From CAZCWX01 sp964502465 (GTDB lineage: Bacteria > Desulfobacterota > Binatia > Bin18): a stretch of DNA of 35,804 nucleotides. The stretch lies in assembly GCA_964502465.1 (NCBI GenBank), contig CAZCWX010000631.1, positions 1-35,804 of the forward strand, in the 5' to 3' direction. The first letter of the stretch is position 1, and every line of letters starts with the position of its first letter. A model generated the notes under the pieces. That model worked only from the letters and a program-made list of their open reading frames with translations, was not told the origin of the DNA and made no database searches. The position numbers and the translations under genes are program-made. Shown one piece after another: positions 6,673-14,678 of this stretch.

Positions 6673-8997
6673 TCAGGCTGCGGCTAGTGCACGCACTCGT
6701 GCAGAGATGGTCTCTGCTTCTGCAGCACTTGCCAGATCTAGCGGAACTAAACGAACCTGGACATTTTTGTGGTATGGCGTCGCAGCAATTGGGTCGCAAT
6801 CGTCACTTGCCGTGATGAGGTTGATACGTGGCCCAACAACAAGACGTTCTTCTCCGGACGGATAGGCTTGCCCGTAGCCATGGGGGAGTGCAACGACTCC
6901 ACGGCGTAACGAGTCGTCAGCTTCAATGCGTACAACGATGCGGCCAGTGCGGGTCTCGACTGCCATCCACCCGCCGTCAGTTGCGCCTAATGCTGTGATG
7001 TCATCGGGATGAATACGTAGCGTGCCGTCTGGATCGTCCTTGCGCCAGGCAGGGTGACGGAAGATCTGATTGGCATTATACATACGGCGCTGTCCAGCAA
7101 TGAGCGTGAATGGATACGCAGGGTCACTCGCGTCTGTTGTCGGATCGAGAGACTTCAGCCATGCGAGAAGTTGTGGAATCGCCAGGTGGATCTTGTGATC
7201 TCGGTGCTTGACGAGATTCCACACCTGTTCATAGGTATGCGTACTGAACGCCACACCCGAACGGCTGGTGCGGATCTTCTCAAACAGTGCTTCCCCTAAC
7301 GCGAAGTCTTTGCCTGCAATACCGGCGGCTCGCACTGCGTCGGGTTGCTCTGCGGCAAACCGATGCGCAGCAAGCCACAGGATCGCCGCAGCGCCGGAAC
7401 CGTCAGAGAAGGTGCGGCCAAGCGTTTCGTAGAGTACGACTGGAGCGATCGCAGCAAGTTCACGGCGACTTCCCAGGAACGCCAGAAATTGCTTCATAAA
7501 TGCTGCGTGATCTGTAGCAGCGAGCGCACGCAGTTCTACCAATTCAGCCTCGGGTGGCAGGTCGCCCATCCTCCGCAACAGGCGAGTGTAGATCTCGGGC
7601 TCTGGTAAGGTGCCCGGCAGTGGGTCGAAGAGTGGTGCGCGCAAATGGAAATAGTTGGTTGGAAACTCGAAATTAAAAAGGGTATATTCCCACTTCTCGT
7701 ACTGAGAAGCTGCAGGAAGCACATAATGAGCCAGGGCTGCTGTCTCCGTCAGCGCTACGTCCACCACGACGACCAGTTCAAGCGCACGGAAGGCCTCCTC
7801 CACTGCTTTCGTATTGGCTGCAGTATTCAATGGGTTCGAACTGTCAACCCAGACAGCCCGGAGCCGATCTGGATGGTCACTGAGCACTTCGGCAGGAAAG
7901 CGGTTTGGTGGGTAGAGACCCGCGATCTGTTCTTGTCCTGTCACGGCTGAGCGCTCGCCGCGCGAATTCCCCCACAACGGCTGGAGCCAGGTGTGCAGGT
8001 TGTTGGTTCCTTGACGACCAAAGTGACCGGTCAGCAGGAAGAGGAGCTTTTCCAGGTAAGAGTTGAGGGTTGAGTGGCGACCCTGTTGGATGCCGAGTTC
8101 AACGCGGACGGTCATCGCCCGGGCCGCGAGGATCATATCGACAGCACGCTCTACGTCTGCAAGGGCAACGCCAGCATGTTGCACCGACTTTTCGATCGGT
8201 ACGTGAAGCAATACCTCACGAACCTGGTCAAATCCCACTACATGCGAACGAAGGAACTCAGTGTCTTCACCTCCACGGCGCAGGATCACAGCCAAGATTG
8301 CGCTGAGCAGGAACGCATCGGTTCCAGGGCGCAGTTGCAGATGCAGGTCGGCCACCTCCGCTACTTCAGTACGGCGGGGGTCGATCACCAGCAGATGGCG
8401 CTGCGGGTTCTTCTTGATTTCATTGACAAGATTACGCGCGTTGCGGAAGCCATGCGCAAGCCAGGGATTACAGCCAATAGTGACAAGCAAGTCACAGTGC
8501 TCAACATCCTCCGTGGTATGGACGTTCTGTGCACCGAAGAGAAAACCGTTGACCCAAAAGTCTCCGGTTTTCTCCTGGGCAAGAGCGCTGTAGTAGTTGG
8601 CTGAGCCCATTGCCCGCATGAGTGACACACCATAGGCACCGCCAAGATGGTTGCCTTGACCACCACCACCGTAAAAAGCGAAGGCTCTGCCGCCATAGTC
8701 GTTGCGAATTCGTGTGAGCTGCTGGGCAATGTCTGCGAACGCGGTGTCCCAATCGATGGCCTCGAAACTGCCGTCAGCACGACGCCGGAGCGGTGTGGTG
8801 AGACGGTCAGCATGGTTCTGATAAAAATTCAGCCGTTGTGCCTTTTGACATAAATAGCCGTGCGTACTCGGGTGCGCCTTATCTCCCCGCACGCGCACAA
8901 TCTTGCGTCTTTCGGTTAGCACTTCGACTCCACAGTTGATGTAGCAGAGAATACACGCCGTGGGGTGCCACTGAGTCTCGTGCTGCTGGGCGTTCAT
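6673..8997 (-). CDS. Molybdopterin-dependent oxidoreductase (DMSO reductase superfamily)
   Basis: Catalytic subunit of 774 residues, a usual length. The N-terminal [4Fe-4S] motif is Cys15-x2-Cys18-x3-Cys22-x27-Cys50. Molybdopterin-binding domains follow, with VTIGCNPWLAHG, LLVIDPRRTEVAEVADLHLQ and VWVDSSNPLNTAANTK as cofactor-nucleotide loops. The C-terminal dinucleotide-binding domain runs from ~620 (TLIAGQRRMYNANQ...LRIHPDDITALGA...PHGYGQ). The usual Cys, Sec or Ser Mo ligand is not obvious; the equivalent loop reads YYSALAQEKTGDFW, so the ligand and substrate remain open. No Tat signal is seen, so it is probably cytoplasmic. ATG 8997 has AAAGGAGA 8 bases upstream, and a perfect palindrome (9016-9031) lies immediately before that, so the MarR protein encoded just upstream probably represses it. 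Confidence 0.9.
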   Translation of the reverse strand: MNAQQHETQWHPTACILCYINCGVEVLTERRKIVRVRGDKAHPSTHGYLCQKAQRLNFYQNHADRLTTPLRRRADGSFEAIDWDTAFADIAQQLTRIRNDYGGRAFAFYGGGGQGNHLGGAYGVSLMRAMGSANYYSALAQEKTGDFWVNGFLFGAQNVHTTEDVEHCDLLVTIGCNPWLAHGFRNARNLVNEIKKNPQRHLLVIDPRRTEVAEVADLHLQLRPGTDAFLLSAILAVILRRGGEDTEFLRSHVVGFDQVREVLLHVPIEKSVQHAGVALADVERAVDMILAARAMTVRVELGIQQGRHSTLNSYLEKLLFLLTGHFGRQGTNNLHTWLQPLWGNSRGERSAVTGQEQIAGLYPPNRFPAEVLSDHPDRLRAVWVDSSNPLNTAANTKAVEEAFRALELVVVVDVALTETAALAHYVLPAASQYEKWEYTLFNFEFPTNYFHLRAPLFDPLPGTLPEPEIYTRLLRRMGDLPPEAELVELRALAATDHAAFMKQFLAFLGSRRELAAIAPVVLYETLGRTFSDGSGAAAILWLAAHRFAAEQPDAVRAAGIAGKDFALGEALFEKIRTSRSGVAFSTHTYEQVWNLVKHRDHKIHLAIPQLLAWLKSLDPTTDASDPAYPFTLIAGQRRMYNANQIFRHPAWRKDDPDGTLRIHPDDITALGATDGGWMAVETRTGRIVVRIEADDSLRRGVVALPHGYGQAYPSGEERLVVGPRINLITASDDCDPIAATPYHKNVQVRLVPLDLASAAEAETISARVRALAAA

Positions 8998-9015
8998 TGT
9001 TTCAAGTCTCCTTTG

Positions 9016-9031
9016 AGGTGTATATACACCT
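9016..9031. promoter_or_regulatory. Probable MarR operator (perfect 16-bp palindrome)
   Basis: AGGTGTATATACACCT is a perfect palindrome. It lies between the end of marR (9048) and the ribosome site of the Mo oxidoreductase gene (start 8997). A near copy (14 of 16 bases) lies before marR at 9513-9528. Palindromes of this size and position are typical of MarR dimer operators. Confidence 0.7.
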
Positions 9032-9047
9032 ATTAAGATACAGTTCC

Positions 9048-9509
9048 TTACGCTTTGGTGACGGCAACCGCCGCTGACAAGTCATCGAGCAACCGCTGCA
9101 ACCGCTCCTGACCTAAGCCTTTCTCGACTCGAGCTTGTGCCTTTTCCCATAGGGGGAGCGCATGAGCTAACACCTGTTGTCCCTGCGGGGTTAACGTGAC
9201 CTTGCGCTCACGGCGATCCTCACCGACCTCGACGGTGATTAACCCTTGTTTCTCAAGCGGCTTCAGATCCCGTGTCAAGGTCGTTCGGTCCATGACAATC
9301 GCTTTGGCGAGACGCTTGACAGTGACCGGTTCGAGGTTCTTGGTTGCCACCAGCAGGGCAAACTGCGTGCCACGCAGACCACTCGGCCGTAACATATCCT
9401 CGTAGAGTTGGGTGACGGCGCGGGCTGCTTTCCGCAGGTTGAAGCAGGCACAGACCTGGCCAACTTGTACACTTTTTGTCATCGACAACTGGGCACTACT
9501 GCGCGACAT
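9048..9509 (-). CDS. MarR family transcriptional regulator
   Basis: A dimeric winged-helix repressor of 153 residues. An N-terminal helix (NLRKAARAVTQLYEDMLRPS) is followed by GLRGTQFALLVATKN, the recognition helix region VKRLAKAIVMDRTTLTRDLK, and the wing EVGEDRRERKVTLTPQGQQV, ending in a dimerisation helix. Cys20 and Cys22 just before the first helix (VCACF) could sense oxidants or electrophiles, which would suit the detoxification genes around; this is inference. It is divergent from the MFS exporter gene and upstream of the Mo enzyme gene. Palindromes flank it on both sides, so it likely represses itself, the exporter and the oxidoreductase. No clear ribosome site precedes ATG 9509; ATG 9482 is an alternative start. 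Confidence 0.88.
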   Translation of the reverse strand: MSRSSAQLSMTKSVQVGQVCACFNLRKAARAVTQLYEDMLRPSGLRGTQFALLVATKNLEPVTVKRLAKAIVMDRTTLTRDLKPLEKQGLITVEVGEDRRERKVTLTPQGQQVLAHALPLWEKAQARVEKGLGQERLQRLLDDLSAAVAVTKA

Positions 9510-9510
9510 G

Positions 9511-9530
9511 ATAGGAGGATATACACCTAT
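9511..9530. promoter_or_regulatory. Probable MarR operator in the marR/MFS divergent region
   Basis: ATAGGAGGATATACACCTAT is an imperfect palindrome (16 of 20 positions symmetric) immediately upstream of the marR ATG. Its core shares 14 of 16 bases with the perfect palindrome at 9016-9031. Its position supports autorepression and control of the divergent exporter gene. Confidence 0.6.
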
Positions 9531-9621
9531 AGCAGGAGAGAGTCAATCAGAGTTTCACACCTGGTTCGAAAGGAACCTTGATGAAAAGGCACGCTCCGGT
9601 TATGGTCTCGACTCTGTTCAC

Positions 9622-10890
9622 ATGACTATGAAGATAGCTTCTCCTCACAATGGCTCTGCGGACAGCCCTGCGACCAGCACCCCGGAGTCCGTGTTCGGCT
9701 ATCCAGGATTCCGCCGCTACTGGATCGCACGATTATGTGCGTCGATGGCGATACAAATGCAGGCGGTCGCAGTCGGCTGGCAGGTCTATGATTTGACCCG
9801 ACGACCGTTCGATCTGGGTCTCGTGGGCCTTGTCCAATTCCTTCCGGCGATTGCCTTAGCGCTCATTACTGGCCACGTTGCCGACCGCTATGACCGGCGG
9901 AAGGTGCTGGCGTTGTGCATGATCGTCGATGCCCTCTGTGCTGTGTTGTTACTGGCCCTGACCATCAGGAGCGATGCGCAGGTCGGGCTCATCTTTGGGG
10001 TGCTCTTGTTCTTTGGCATTGCGCGTGCGTTCGAGTTCCCAGCTTCAGTGGCGTTGATGCCGAACCTCGTTCCTGCACATCAATTTGCCAGTGCGGCAGC
10101 GTGGGGTTCTTCTGCCTGGCAGACTGCGACTATCGCTGGCCCGGCTCTCGGGGGACTTGTCTATGCCCTTGGGCCGGCACTTGTGTATAGTTGCTGCGCG
10201 GTCCTGCTGGTAGGGGCGGCACTATTGGTGAGTCTCATTCGGGTGGAGCGCGTAGCGACAGAGCGAAAAGTGGTAACGTGGACCTCGCTCGTTGCCGGCA
10301 TTGCTTTCATCCGCACTCATCCACTGATACTTGGGGCAATCTCTCTCGACCTGTTTGCTGTACTGTTGGGCGGGGCGACCGCGCTTTTGCCCATTTATGC
10401 ACGTGATATTTTACAGGTCGGACCCTGGGGACTTGGGCTCTTACGCAGCGCTCCGGCAATGGGCGCGCTGGTGACAGCAGTTCTGCTTGCCCGCCGATCG
10501 ATCACCAGACACGCTGGGCGCATATTGTTAGCAACCGTCGGAATCTTTGGTCTTGCGACCATTGGCTTTGGGCTGTCTCAGAATGTGTGGCTGTCACTAG
10601 CCATGCTCATCATCCTTGGAGCGTCGGATATGATCAGCGTGGTCATTCGCCGGGTTTTGGTGCTCGTGGCTACCCCTGATGACATGCGGGGCAGGGTGAG
10701 TGCGGTGGAGTCGGTTTTCATCGTTGCCTCCAATGAGCTGGGCGAGTTTGAGTCTGGCGTGACGGCTGCCTGGTTTGGGACGGTGCCTGCGGTCGTCCTT
10801 GGTGGGCTCGGAACGCTCGTTGTTGTGGGACTCTGGGCAAAGATTTTCCCACAACTGCGACGAGTCGATACCCTGGAAACTGCAGGGTGA
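9622..10890 (+). CDS. MFS exporter (EntS/MFS_3-like)
   Basis: An inner-membrane drug or metabolite efflux protein of about 422 residues with twelve predicted hydrophobic segments. The frame reads GYPGFRRYWIARLCASMAIQ at the N-terminus, then the loop 2-3 MFS signature as GHVADRYDRRKVL. PNLVPAHQFASAAAWGSS and later PDDMRGRVSAVESVFIVASN are typical of the EntS-like branch, which exports siderophores or small toxic compounds. The open frame extends upstream to 9412, antisense to marR, but that part is not protein-like. ATG 9622 (or 9628) is chosen from the family alignment; no good ribosome site is visible there. It is divergent from marR, and the operator-like palindrome at 9511-9530 lies ~90 bases upstream. 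Confidence 0.85.
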   Translation: MTMKIASPHNGSADSPATSTPESVFGYPGFRRYWIARLCASMAIQMQAVAVGWQVYDLTRRPFDLGLVGLVQFLPAIALALITGHVADRYDRRKVLALCMIVDALCAVLLLALTIRSDAQVGLIFGVLLFFGIARAFEFPASVALMPNLVPAHQFASAAAWGSSAWQTATIAGPALGGLVYALGPALVYSCCAVLLVGAALLVSLIRVERVATERKVVTWTSLVAGIAFIRTHPLILGAISLDLFAVLLGGATALLPIYARDILQVGPWGLGLLRSAPAMGALVTAVLLARRSITRHAGRILLATVGIFGLATIGFGLSQNVWLSLAMLIILGASDMISVVIRRVLVLVATPDDMRGRVSAVESVFIVASNELGEFESGVTAAWFGTVPAVVLGGLGTLVVVGLWAKIFPQLRRVDTLETAG

Positions 10891-10938
10891 AAGGAGACAA
10901 AATGGTATGGAAGATAAAAAGATATGAGGAGGCTACCG

Positions 10939-11412
10939 ATGCGCAAAAAGATCATCTCTCAGGTTTCTAAAAGCGTCTCGCCGACTGATCTCAATTGGTT
11001 GGATGTGGAACACCTCGCACAAGTCGAGATCACTTCCGAGAGTATGGGGCACCCCATCGAGTCTGCTCTCATACCGGGACCCGGACTTGGCTGGCGAGCA
11101 GCACAACCTGGAGAGCAAACGATCCGTCTCGTTTTTGACAGGCCACTTAGCCTCAGGCGTATCTTTCTGCTGTTCCAAGAAGAGGAACAAACACGCACGC
11201 AGGAGTTTGTGCTCCGCTGGTCTCCGGGCGGTGAGGAATCTTTCCGAGAAATTCTGCGGCAGCAATATACCTTTAGCCCATCGGGTACGACCCAAGAGAG
11301 CGAGGACTTCAGTGTCGAACTCAACGGGGTAGCGGTACTCGAATTACGAATTGTTCCGGACATTAGCGGAGGCAATGCCTGTGCGACTCTGATGCAATGG
11401 CGCCTCGCATGA
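10939..11412 (+). CDS. Beta-sandwich (F5/8C or carbohydrate-binding-like) small protein
   Basis: 157 residues without signal peptide or membrane segment. The pattern HPIESALI...GWRAAQPGEQTIRLVFDRPL...RIFLLFQEEEQTRTQEFVLR...SFREILRQQYTFSPSGTTQE...VLELRIVPDISGG has alternating strands like a galactose-binding/discoidin domain. Related bacterial proteins are labelled carbohydrate-binding or hypothetical; no ligand is implied by the sequence itself. ATG 10939 is chosen because GAGGAGG lies 6 bases upstream; ATG 10924 overlaps that site. It follows the MFS gene by 48 bases and is probably co-transcribed with it. The stop codon is embedded in a hairpin (11410-11430). Confidence 0.7.
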   Translation: MRKKIISQVSKSVSPTDLNWLDVEHLAQVEITSESMGHPIESALIPGPGLGWRAAQPGEQTIRLVFDRPLSLRRIFLLFQEEEQTRTQEFVLRWSPGGEESFREILRQQYTFSPSGTTQESEDFSVELNGVAVLELRIVPDISGGNACATLMQWRLA

Positions 11413-11430
11413 GAGTAAAATCTACTCTCA
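11410..11430 (+). terminator. Hairpin overlapping a stop codon
   Basis: TGAGAGTA-AAATC-TACTCTCA is a perfect 8-bp stem with a 5-base loop whose first three bases are the stop codon of the preceding gene. There is no U-run after it. It may be a 3' mRNA boundary or a weak terminator. Confidence 0.35.
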
Positions 11431-11529
11431 GTACTTCATGAGTGTAACACACATCTTTATTCCTGTTTCCTGCAGAACGCCTTGGTACGAAAGAGACACG
11501 TCGCAACAAAAAAGGAGGAGAAAATACCG

Positions 11530-11787
11530 ATGGGTGCACGGGAAATTCAAGCTTTGGCTCAGCAGTTTTGTGACGCTTTTAACAAAAAGGACCTCAAAAC
11601 TGCTTTAAACATGCTCTCTGGTGACCTGGAGGTCTTTGATCACGTTCCCTACCGATTTGACAATAAGGAGCAGTTTGTCACGTTTTGTCGCCGGGTGGCT
11701 CATCGAGGATGGATGTGTTCGGCGGAACTCCATCCAGACCCGACGAACGGGTCCTTGAAGTGCTGGCGCCGCGGTAAACACTGCTGA
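11530..11787 (+). pseudogene. Truncated NTF2-like/SnoaL-like protein
   Basis: The first ~60 residues are a convincing NTF2-like N-terminus (REIQALAQQFCDAFNKKDLK helix, then SGDLEVFDHVPYRF and NKEQFVTFCRRV). The frame then degenerates into HPDPTNGSLKCWRRGKHC and stops at 85 residues, whereas SnoaL-type domains need ~120-140 with a C-terminal sheet. The following 100 bases contain no continuation in any frame that I can recognise. AGGAGG lies 9 bases before ATG 11530, so it is still likely translated. It is interpreted as a gene truncated by deletion or frameshift; a short standalone protein cannot be excluded. Confidence 0.5.
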
Positions 11788-11903
11788 CCGTCGGGAATAC
11801 AGAGCGGAACAACGCAGTAGCCTGGATGCCGCAAAGCGGAAACTAGAAGGTAGGAGGAAAAACGCCCACTGCATTTGGGCTACAGTTGTCGAGGAGATTC
11901 TCT

Positions 11904-12170
11904 ATGACTCAGGTCAACTTTGAAACACCCATGCTCACCGGCGTGCAGGAGTATATCCTCCGTGCGCGCCAGAGTACTCCCGGTCGTGACGCCATCTTCT
12001 TGATGATGTGCTGTTGTTTGGAAAACCGTTTGCCAGCCAACCTTCGAGGTGCAGAAACGATCGCATGGATAAGTCGACAAGCGAGGTCCGATGACGCCGT
12101 CGTCACAGATAGAACGAGAGATCGCCGTGGCGGATCTTCTGATCACGAAAGGAATATTCATGCTGCTTGA
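11904..12170 (+). CDS. Small hypothetical protein
   Basis: Unrecognised 88-residue frame. Support: GAGGAG lies 7 bases before ATG 11904, and the N-terminal half looks protein-like (TPMLTGVQEYILRARQS, then a hydrophobic Cys-rich FLMMCCCLEN). Against: the last ~20 residues (TDRTRDRRGGSSDHERN) look like a shadow of the neighbouring frame. The overlapping frame starting at 12091 leads into the Ddn-like gene, so a frameshifted or eroded gene is possible. It overlaps the next gene start by 11 bases. Confidence 0.3.
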   Translation: MTQVNFETPMLTGVQEYILRARQSTPGRDAIFLMMCCCLENRLPANLRGAETIAWISRQARSDDAVVTDRTRDRRGGSSDHERNIHAA

Positions 12171-12519
12171 CCTCCACCCCCTTGCGGACGAGGACTTTTG
12201 CTACTTAACCACGATAGGTCGAGTCACCGGTCAACCTCGGACCATTGAAATCTGGTTTGCCCTGCATGGGCAAACGCTCTACATGCTGGCGGGAGATGGA
12301 AGAAACGCAGGGTGGGTAAAGAATCTCCTACACACTCCAGCAGTCTCCGTGCGCATCGGCAAAGATCAGTTCACCGGGAGTGCGCGTGTTGTCGAACGAG
12401 CTGAAGAAGATGCACTGGCACGCCAACTCGTCGTCGGCAAGTATCAACCGCACGACAGTGAAGACCTTTCGACATGGGGCAAGACTGCCCTTCCTGTGGC
12501 GGTTGATCTTTCCTGCTAA
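12160..12519 (+). CDS. Deazaflavin (F420)-dependent nitroreductase-like protein, Ddn family (DUF385)
   Basis: A 119-residue split-barrel protein. DEDFCYLTTIGRVTGQPRTI, EIWFALHGQTLYMLAG, then GWVKNLLHTPAVSVRIG followed by FTGSARVV match the Ddn/F420H2-dependent quinone-reductase family. The GWVKNL stretch and the Arg/Thr of GRVTGQPRTI are the parts that contact F420 in characterised homologues. It is probably cytosolic and reduces quinones or nitroaromatics. ATG 12160 is preferred: AAAGGAA precedes it and homologues begin a few residues before the DEDF motif. The frame itself opens at ATG 12091. Together with the LLM oxidoreductases it supports F420 use in this organism. Confidence 0.8.
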   Translation: MLLDLHPLADEDFCYLTTIGRVTGQPRTIEIWFALHGQTLYMLAGDGRNAGWVKNLLHTPAVSVRIGKDQFTGSARVVERAEEDALARQLVVGKYQPHDSEDLSTWGKTALPVAVDLSC

Positions 12520-12574
12520 ACAGAAGAAGTGATACTGGCAGGGCGGGAATGATAAGCAGACAAAGGAGGACCTT

Positions 12575-13390
12575 ATGGCAACAGAAATCGGTCGTGACGA
12601 CTATAAGCTCAAATACGCCAGTCTCGCCGAGGCGAGGAATATGTCGGGGCTACGGCTCATCCTGGGGGCGCATACGATCCCCGGTCCCTGGCGCGAGGTG
12701 TGTAAAAGCATCTTTTATGTCAAGAAGATTCCCTACACGCCCGTTGCGTCTGCGGGGCAGGATGGATCGGACCGGGAGTTGCGGGAGTGGACCGCGCAGA
12801 CCAGCGCCCCGGTAGCGATTTGGAATGAAGAACGCCCACGCTCGACGTGGATCGAACAGCTCTACCTGGCGGAGCGCTTGCAACCGAGACCAGCGCTGAT
12901 TCCTGCTAACCTCGAAGACCGCGCCCTGATGTTCGGCTACATCAACGAAATCGCCGGCGAGAACGGTTTTGCGTGGTCGAAACGCTTGACGATGATTCAT
13001 GGAACCGTAACCAACCCGAAAGTCGATGAACCCACGCGTGCCTTCTGGCTCAAGTTTGGAATGAAGTACGGCTATAGTGCGCAGGCGGCTGAGGCCGCGC
13101 CCGCGCGTATGGTAGAGATTCTCCACTTTTTAGGGGCACGACTGAAACAGCAGAAAGCGAAGGGCGACACTTTCTTTATCGGTAATCAACTCTCGGCGCT
13201 GGACATCCATTGGGCAGCGTTCGCCGCGCTCATCCAACCGCTCCCGCCCGAGTTGTGCCCGATGGCTACCGCGTTTCGCGCCTTCTACACAGAAAAAAAC
13301 CCGGTGGTGACGGCGGCGGTGTCGCCATTGTTATTGGCGCATCGCGATTTCATTTATCGTGAGTATCTGGAGTTACCGATCGCGTTTTAA
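12575..13390 (+). CDS. Glutathione S-transferase family protein
   Basis: 271 residues with a thioredoxin-like N-terminal half (LRLILGAHTIPGPWREVCKS...KKIPYTPVA...APVAIWNEERPRSTWIEQLY, where the AP and the RSTW turn fill the roles of the cis-Pro and the SNAIL/ESRAI glutathione-binding turn). An all-helical C-terminal domain ends with GDTFFIGNQLSALDIHWAAF, the N-capping box of GST C-domains. It is longer than a typical 200-220 residue GST. Substrate unknown; conjugation or dehalogenation of electrophiles is plausible. AAGGAGG lies 6 bases upstream of the ATG. It lies in the plus-strand run between the Ddn-like and pirin genes. Confidence 0.8.
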   Translation: MATEIGRDDYKLKYASLAEARNMSGLRLILGAHTIPGPWREVCKSIFYVKKIPYTPVASAGQDGSDRELREWTAQTSAPVAIWNEERPRSTWIEQLYLAERLQPRPALIPANLEDRALMFGYINEIAGENGFAWSKRLTMIHGTVTNPKVDEPTRAFWLKFGMKYGYSAQAAEAAPARMVEILHFLGARLKQQKAKGDTFFIGNQLSALDIHWAAFAALIQPLPPELCPMATAFRAFYTEKNPVVTAAVSPLLLAHRDFIYREYLELPIAF

Positions 13391-13494
13391 GAAAATAGCG
13401 CGTACGGTGCATCCCAGCAGTGGAAGCTATACGGCAGAGTTCTGGCTCGGTGCACCATTCACCAGCACCCCTGCGACAGAGAAAGGAAGACGAA

Positions 13495-14193
13495 GTGATT
13501 ACCATACGCCCAGGGAAGGAACGCGGCCACGCAGATCACGGTTGGTTAGACAGCTACCACACCTTTTCTTTTGCCGATTATTATGACCCCGCTCATATGG
13601 GATTTCGCGCACTGCGGGTGATCAACGAAGATCGCGTGCAGTCTGGCAAAGGGTTCGGCACCCACCCGCACCGTGACATGGAAATCATCACGTATGTGTT
13701 GACAGGTGCACTTGAGCACAGAGATAGCCTGGGGACCGGTTCAGTAATCTCTCCCGGAGAGGTCCAGCGCATGAGCGCTGGCACCGGCATCACCCACAGC
13801 GAGTTCAATCATTCGAGCAACACTCTTCTGCATTTGCTCCAGATCTGGATTGTGCCCGAACGGGTGGGACTCCCTCCGAGTTACGAGCAGCGCACCTTCC
13901 CCGCCGAAGAGAGGCAGGGAAAACTCCGGCTGGTGGCCTCGCGCGACGGGCGCGATGGGTCGGTGACGATTCATCAAGACGTAAGGTTGTTTGCAACGCT
14001 ACTGACCCCTGGGGAGCGCGTGAACCATCTCCTTGCGCCGAACCGCCATGTGTGGGTACAAGTCACGCGTGGTGTGGTCATGGTGAACGACACACCGCTC
14101 AGCGCAGGAGATGGAGCCGCGGTCAGTGATGAACCGAAGATTGAGATCTGCGGCAAAGAACCGGCTGAGGTCCTACTCTTCGATCTGGCGTAA
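13495..14193 (+). CDS. Pirin family protein (YhhW-like quercetinase)
   Basis: A bicupin of 232 residues. The metal ligands are visible as His57 and His59 (GTHPHRDME) and His101 and Glu103 (GITHSEFN), the same numbering as in Escherichia coli YhhW, a pirin with quercetin 2,3-dioxygenase activity. The typical opening RPGKERGHADHGWLDSYHTF is present. The start is GTG 13495, with AAAGGAAG 6 bases upstream; the frame extends further up to 13420, but those residues are not family-like. Likely a cytosolic metal-dependent flavonoid or aromatic oxygenase or a redox sensor; the biological substrate is unknown. Confidence 0.9.
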   Translation: MITIRPGKERGHADHGWLDSYHTFSFADYYDPAHMGFRALRVINEDRVQSGKGFGTHPHRDMEIITYVLTGALEHRDSLGTGSVISPGEVQRMSAGTGITHSEFNHSSNTLLHLLQIWIVPERVGLPPSYEQRTFPAEERQGKLRLVASRDGRDGSVTIHQDVRLFATLLTPGERVNHLLAPNRHVWVQVTRGVVMVNDTPLSAGDGAAVSDEPKIEICGKEPAEVLLFDLA

Positions 14194-14310
14194 GCGCACC
14201 ACGGTCCGTGTTGACGACTGCTTCATGCTTCATAGCCTTAAAGAGGGATATAGCAATTTGCAGAACTATGCAGGAGACTGATATGACTTCACGATAAGGA
14301 GGGTTACATT

Positions 14311-14622
14311 ATGGTATACGAAATGCGCGTGTATACATTACAGCCGGGCAAGGTCCCGGAGTTTCAAGCGCTGATTGAGAAGGAGGCACTCCCAATCATC
14401 GGCAAATACTCCAAGCTCGTCGGGTGGTGGTCCACGGAGGTCGGTCCCTTAAACGAAGTTGTCCATATCTGGGCGTATGAAGATCTCAACCACCGGGCAC
14501 AAGCGCGCCAGGCTCAGGCAGAAGATCCACAACTCCAGGCGTTTCGCCCCAAGGCGCAGGCGATGATCGTGAGTCAGTACAATAAAATCCTCACGCCAGC
14601 GAGCTTCTCGCCTTTGAAATGA
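14311..14622 (+). CDS. NIPSNAP family protein
   Basis: A 103-residue dimeric alpha/beta-barrel (ferredoxin-like) protein. VYEMRVYTLQPGKVPEFQAL, GWWSTEVGPLNEVVHIWAYE and the LNHRAQARQA helix are the family signature. The molecular role is undefined; bacterial copies are common in catabolic clusters. AAGGAGG lies 7 bases before the ATG. It is the last gene of the plus-strand run and is followed by a GC-rich hairpin facing a convergent LLM gene. Confidence 0.88.
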   Translation: MVYEMRVYTLQPGKVPEFQALIEKEALPIIGKYSKLVGWWSTEVGPLNEVVHIWAYEDLNHRAQARQAQAEDPQLQAFRPKAQAMIVSQYNKILTPASFSPLK

Positions 14623-14635
14623 ACGACGCGGGTCG

Positions 14636-14657
14636 GGTCGGGGCAATGGCCCCGACC
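14636..14657. terminator. GC-rich hairpin between convergent genes
   Basis: GGTCGGGGC-AATG-GCCCCGACC forms a perfect 9-bp stem with a 4-base loop, placed between the NIPSNAP gene (+, ends 14622) and the LLM oxidoreductase (-, ends 14679). Symmetry and position fit a bidirectional terminator, although neither side has a long T-run. Confidence 0.55.
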
Positions 14658-14678
14658 TTGGTTCAGGAGACGATAGCA

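Noticed and set aside
9412..9621. Longer N-terminus of the MFS exporter starting at 9412
   Set aside because: It would be antisense to the marR coding region and cover the operator; the residues are not MFS-like. The family begins near GYPGFRRYW, so ATG 9622 is used.
11785..11787. TGA ending the NTF2-like frame as a second selenocysteine codon
   Set aside because: In-frame sequence after it (PSGIQSGTTQ then TAG) shows no family similarity and soon stops; there is no redox motif.
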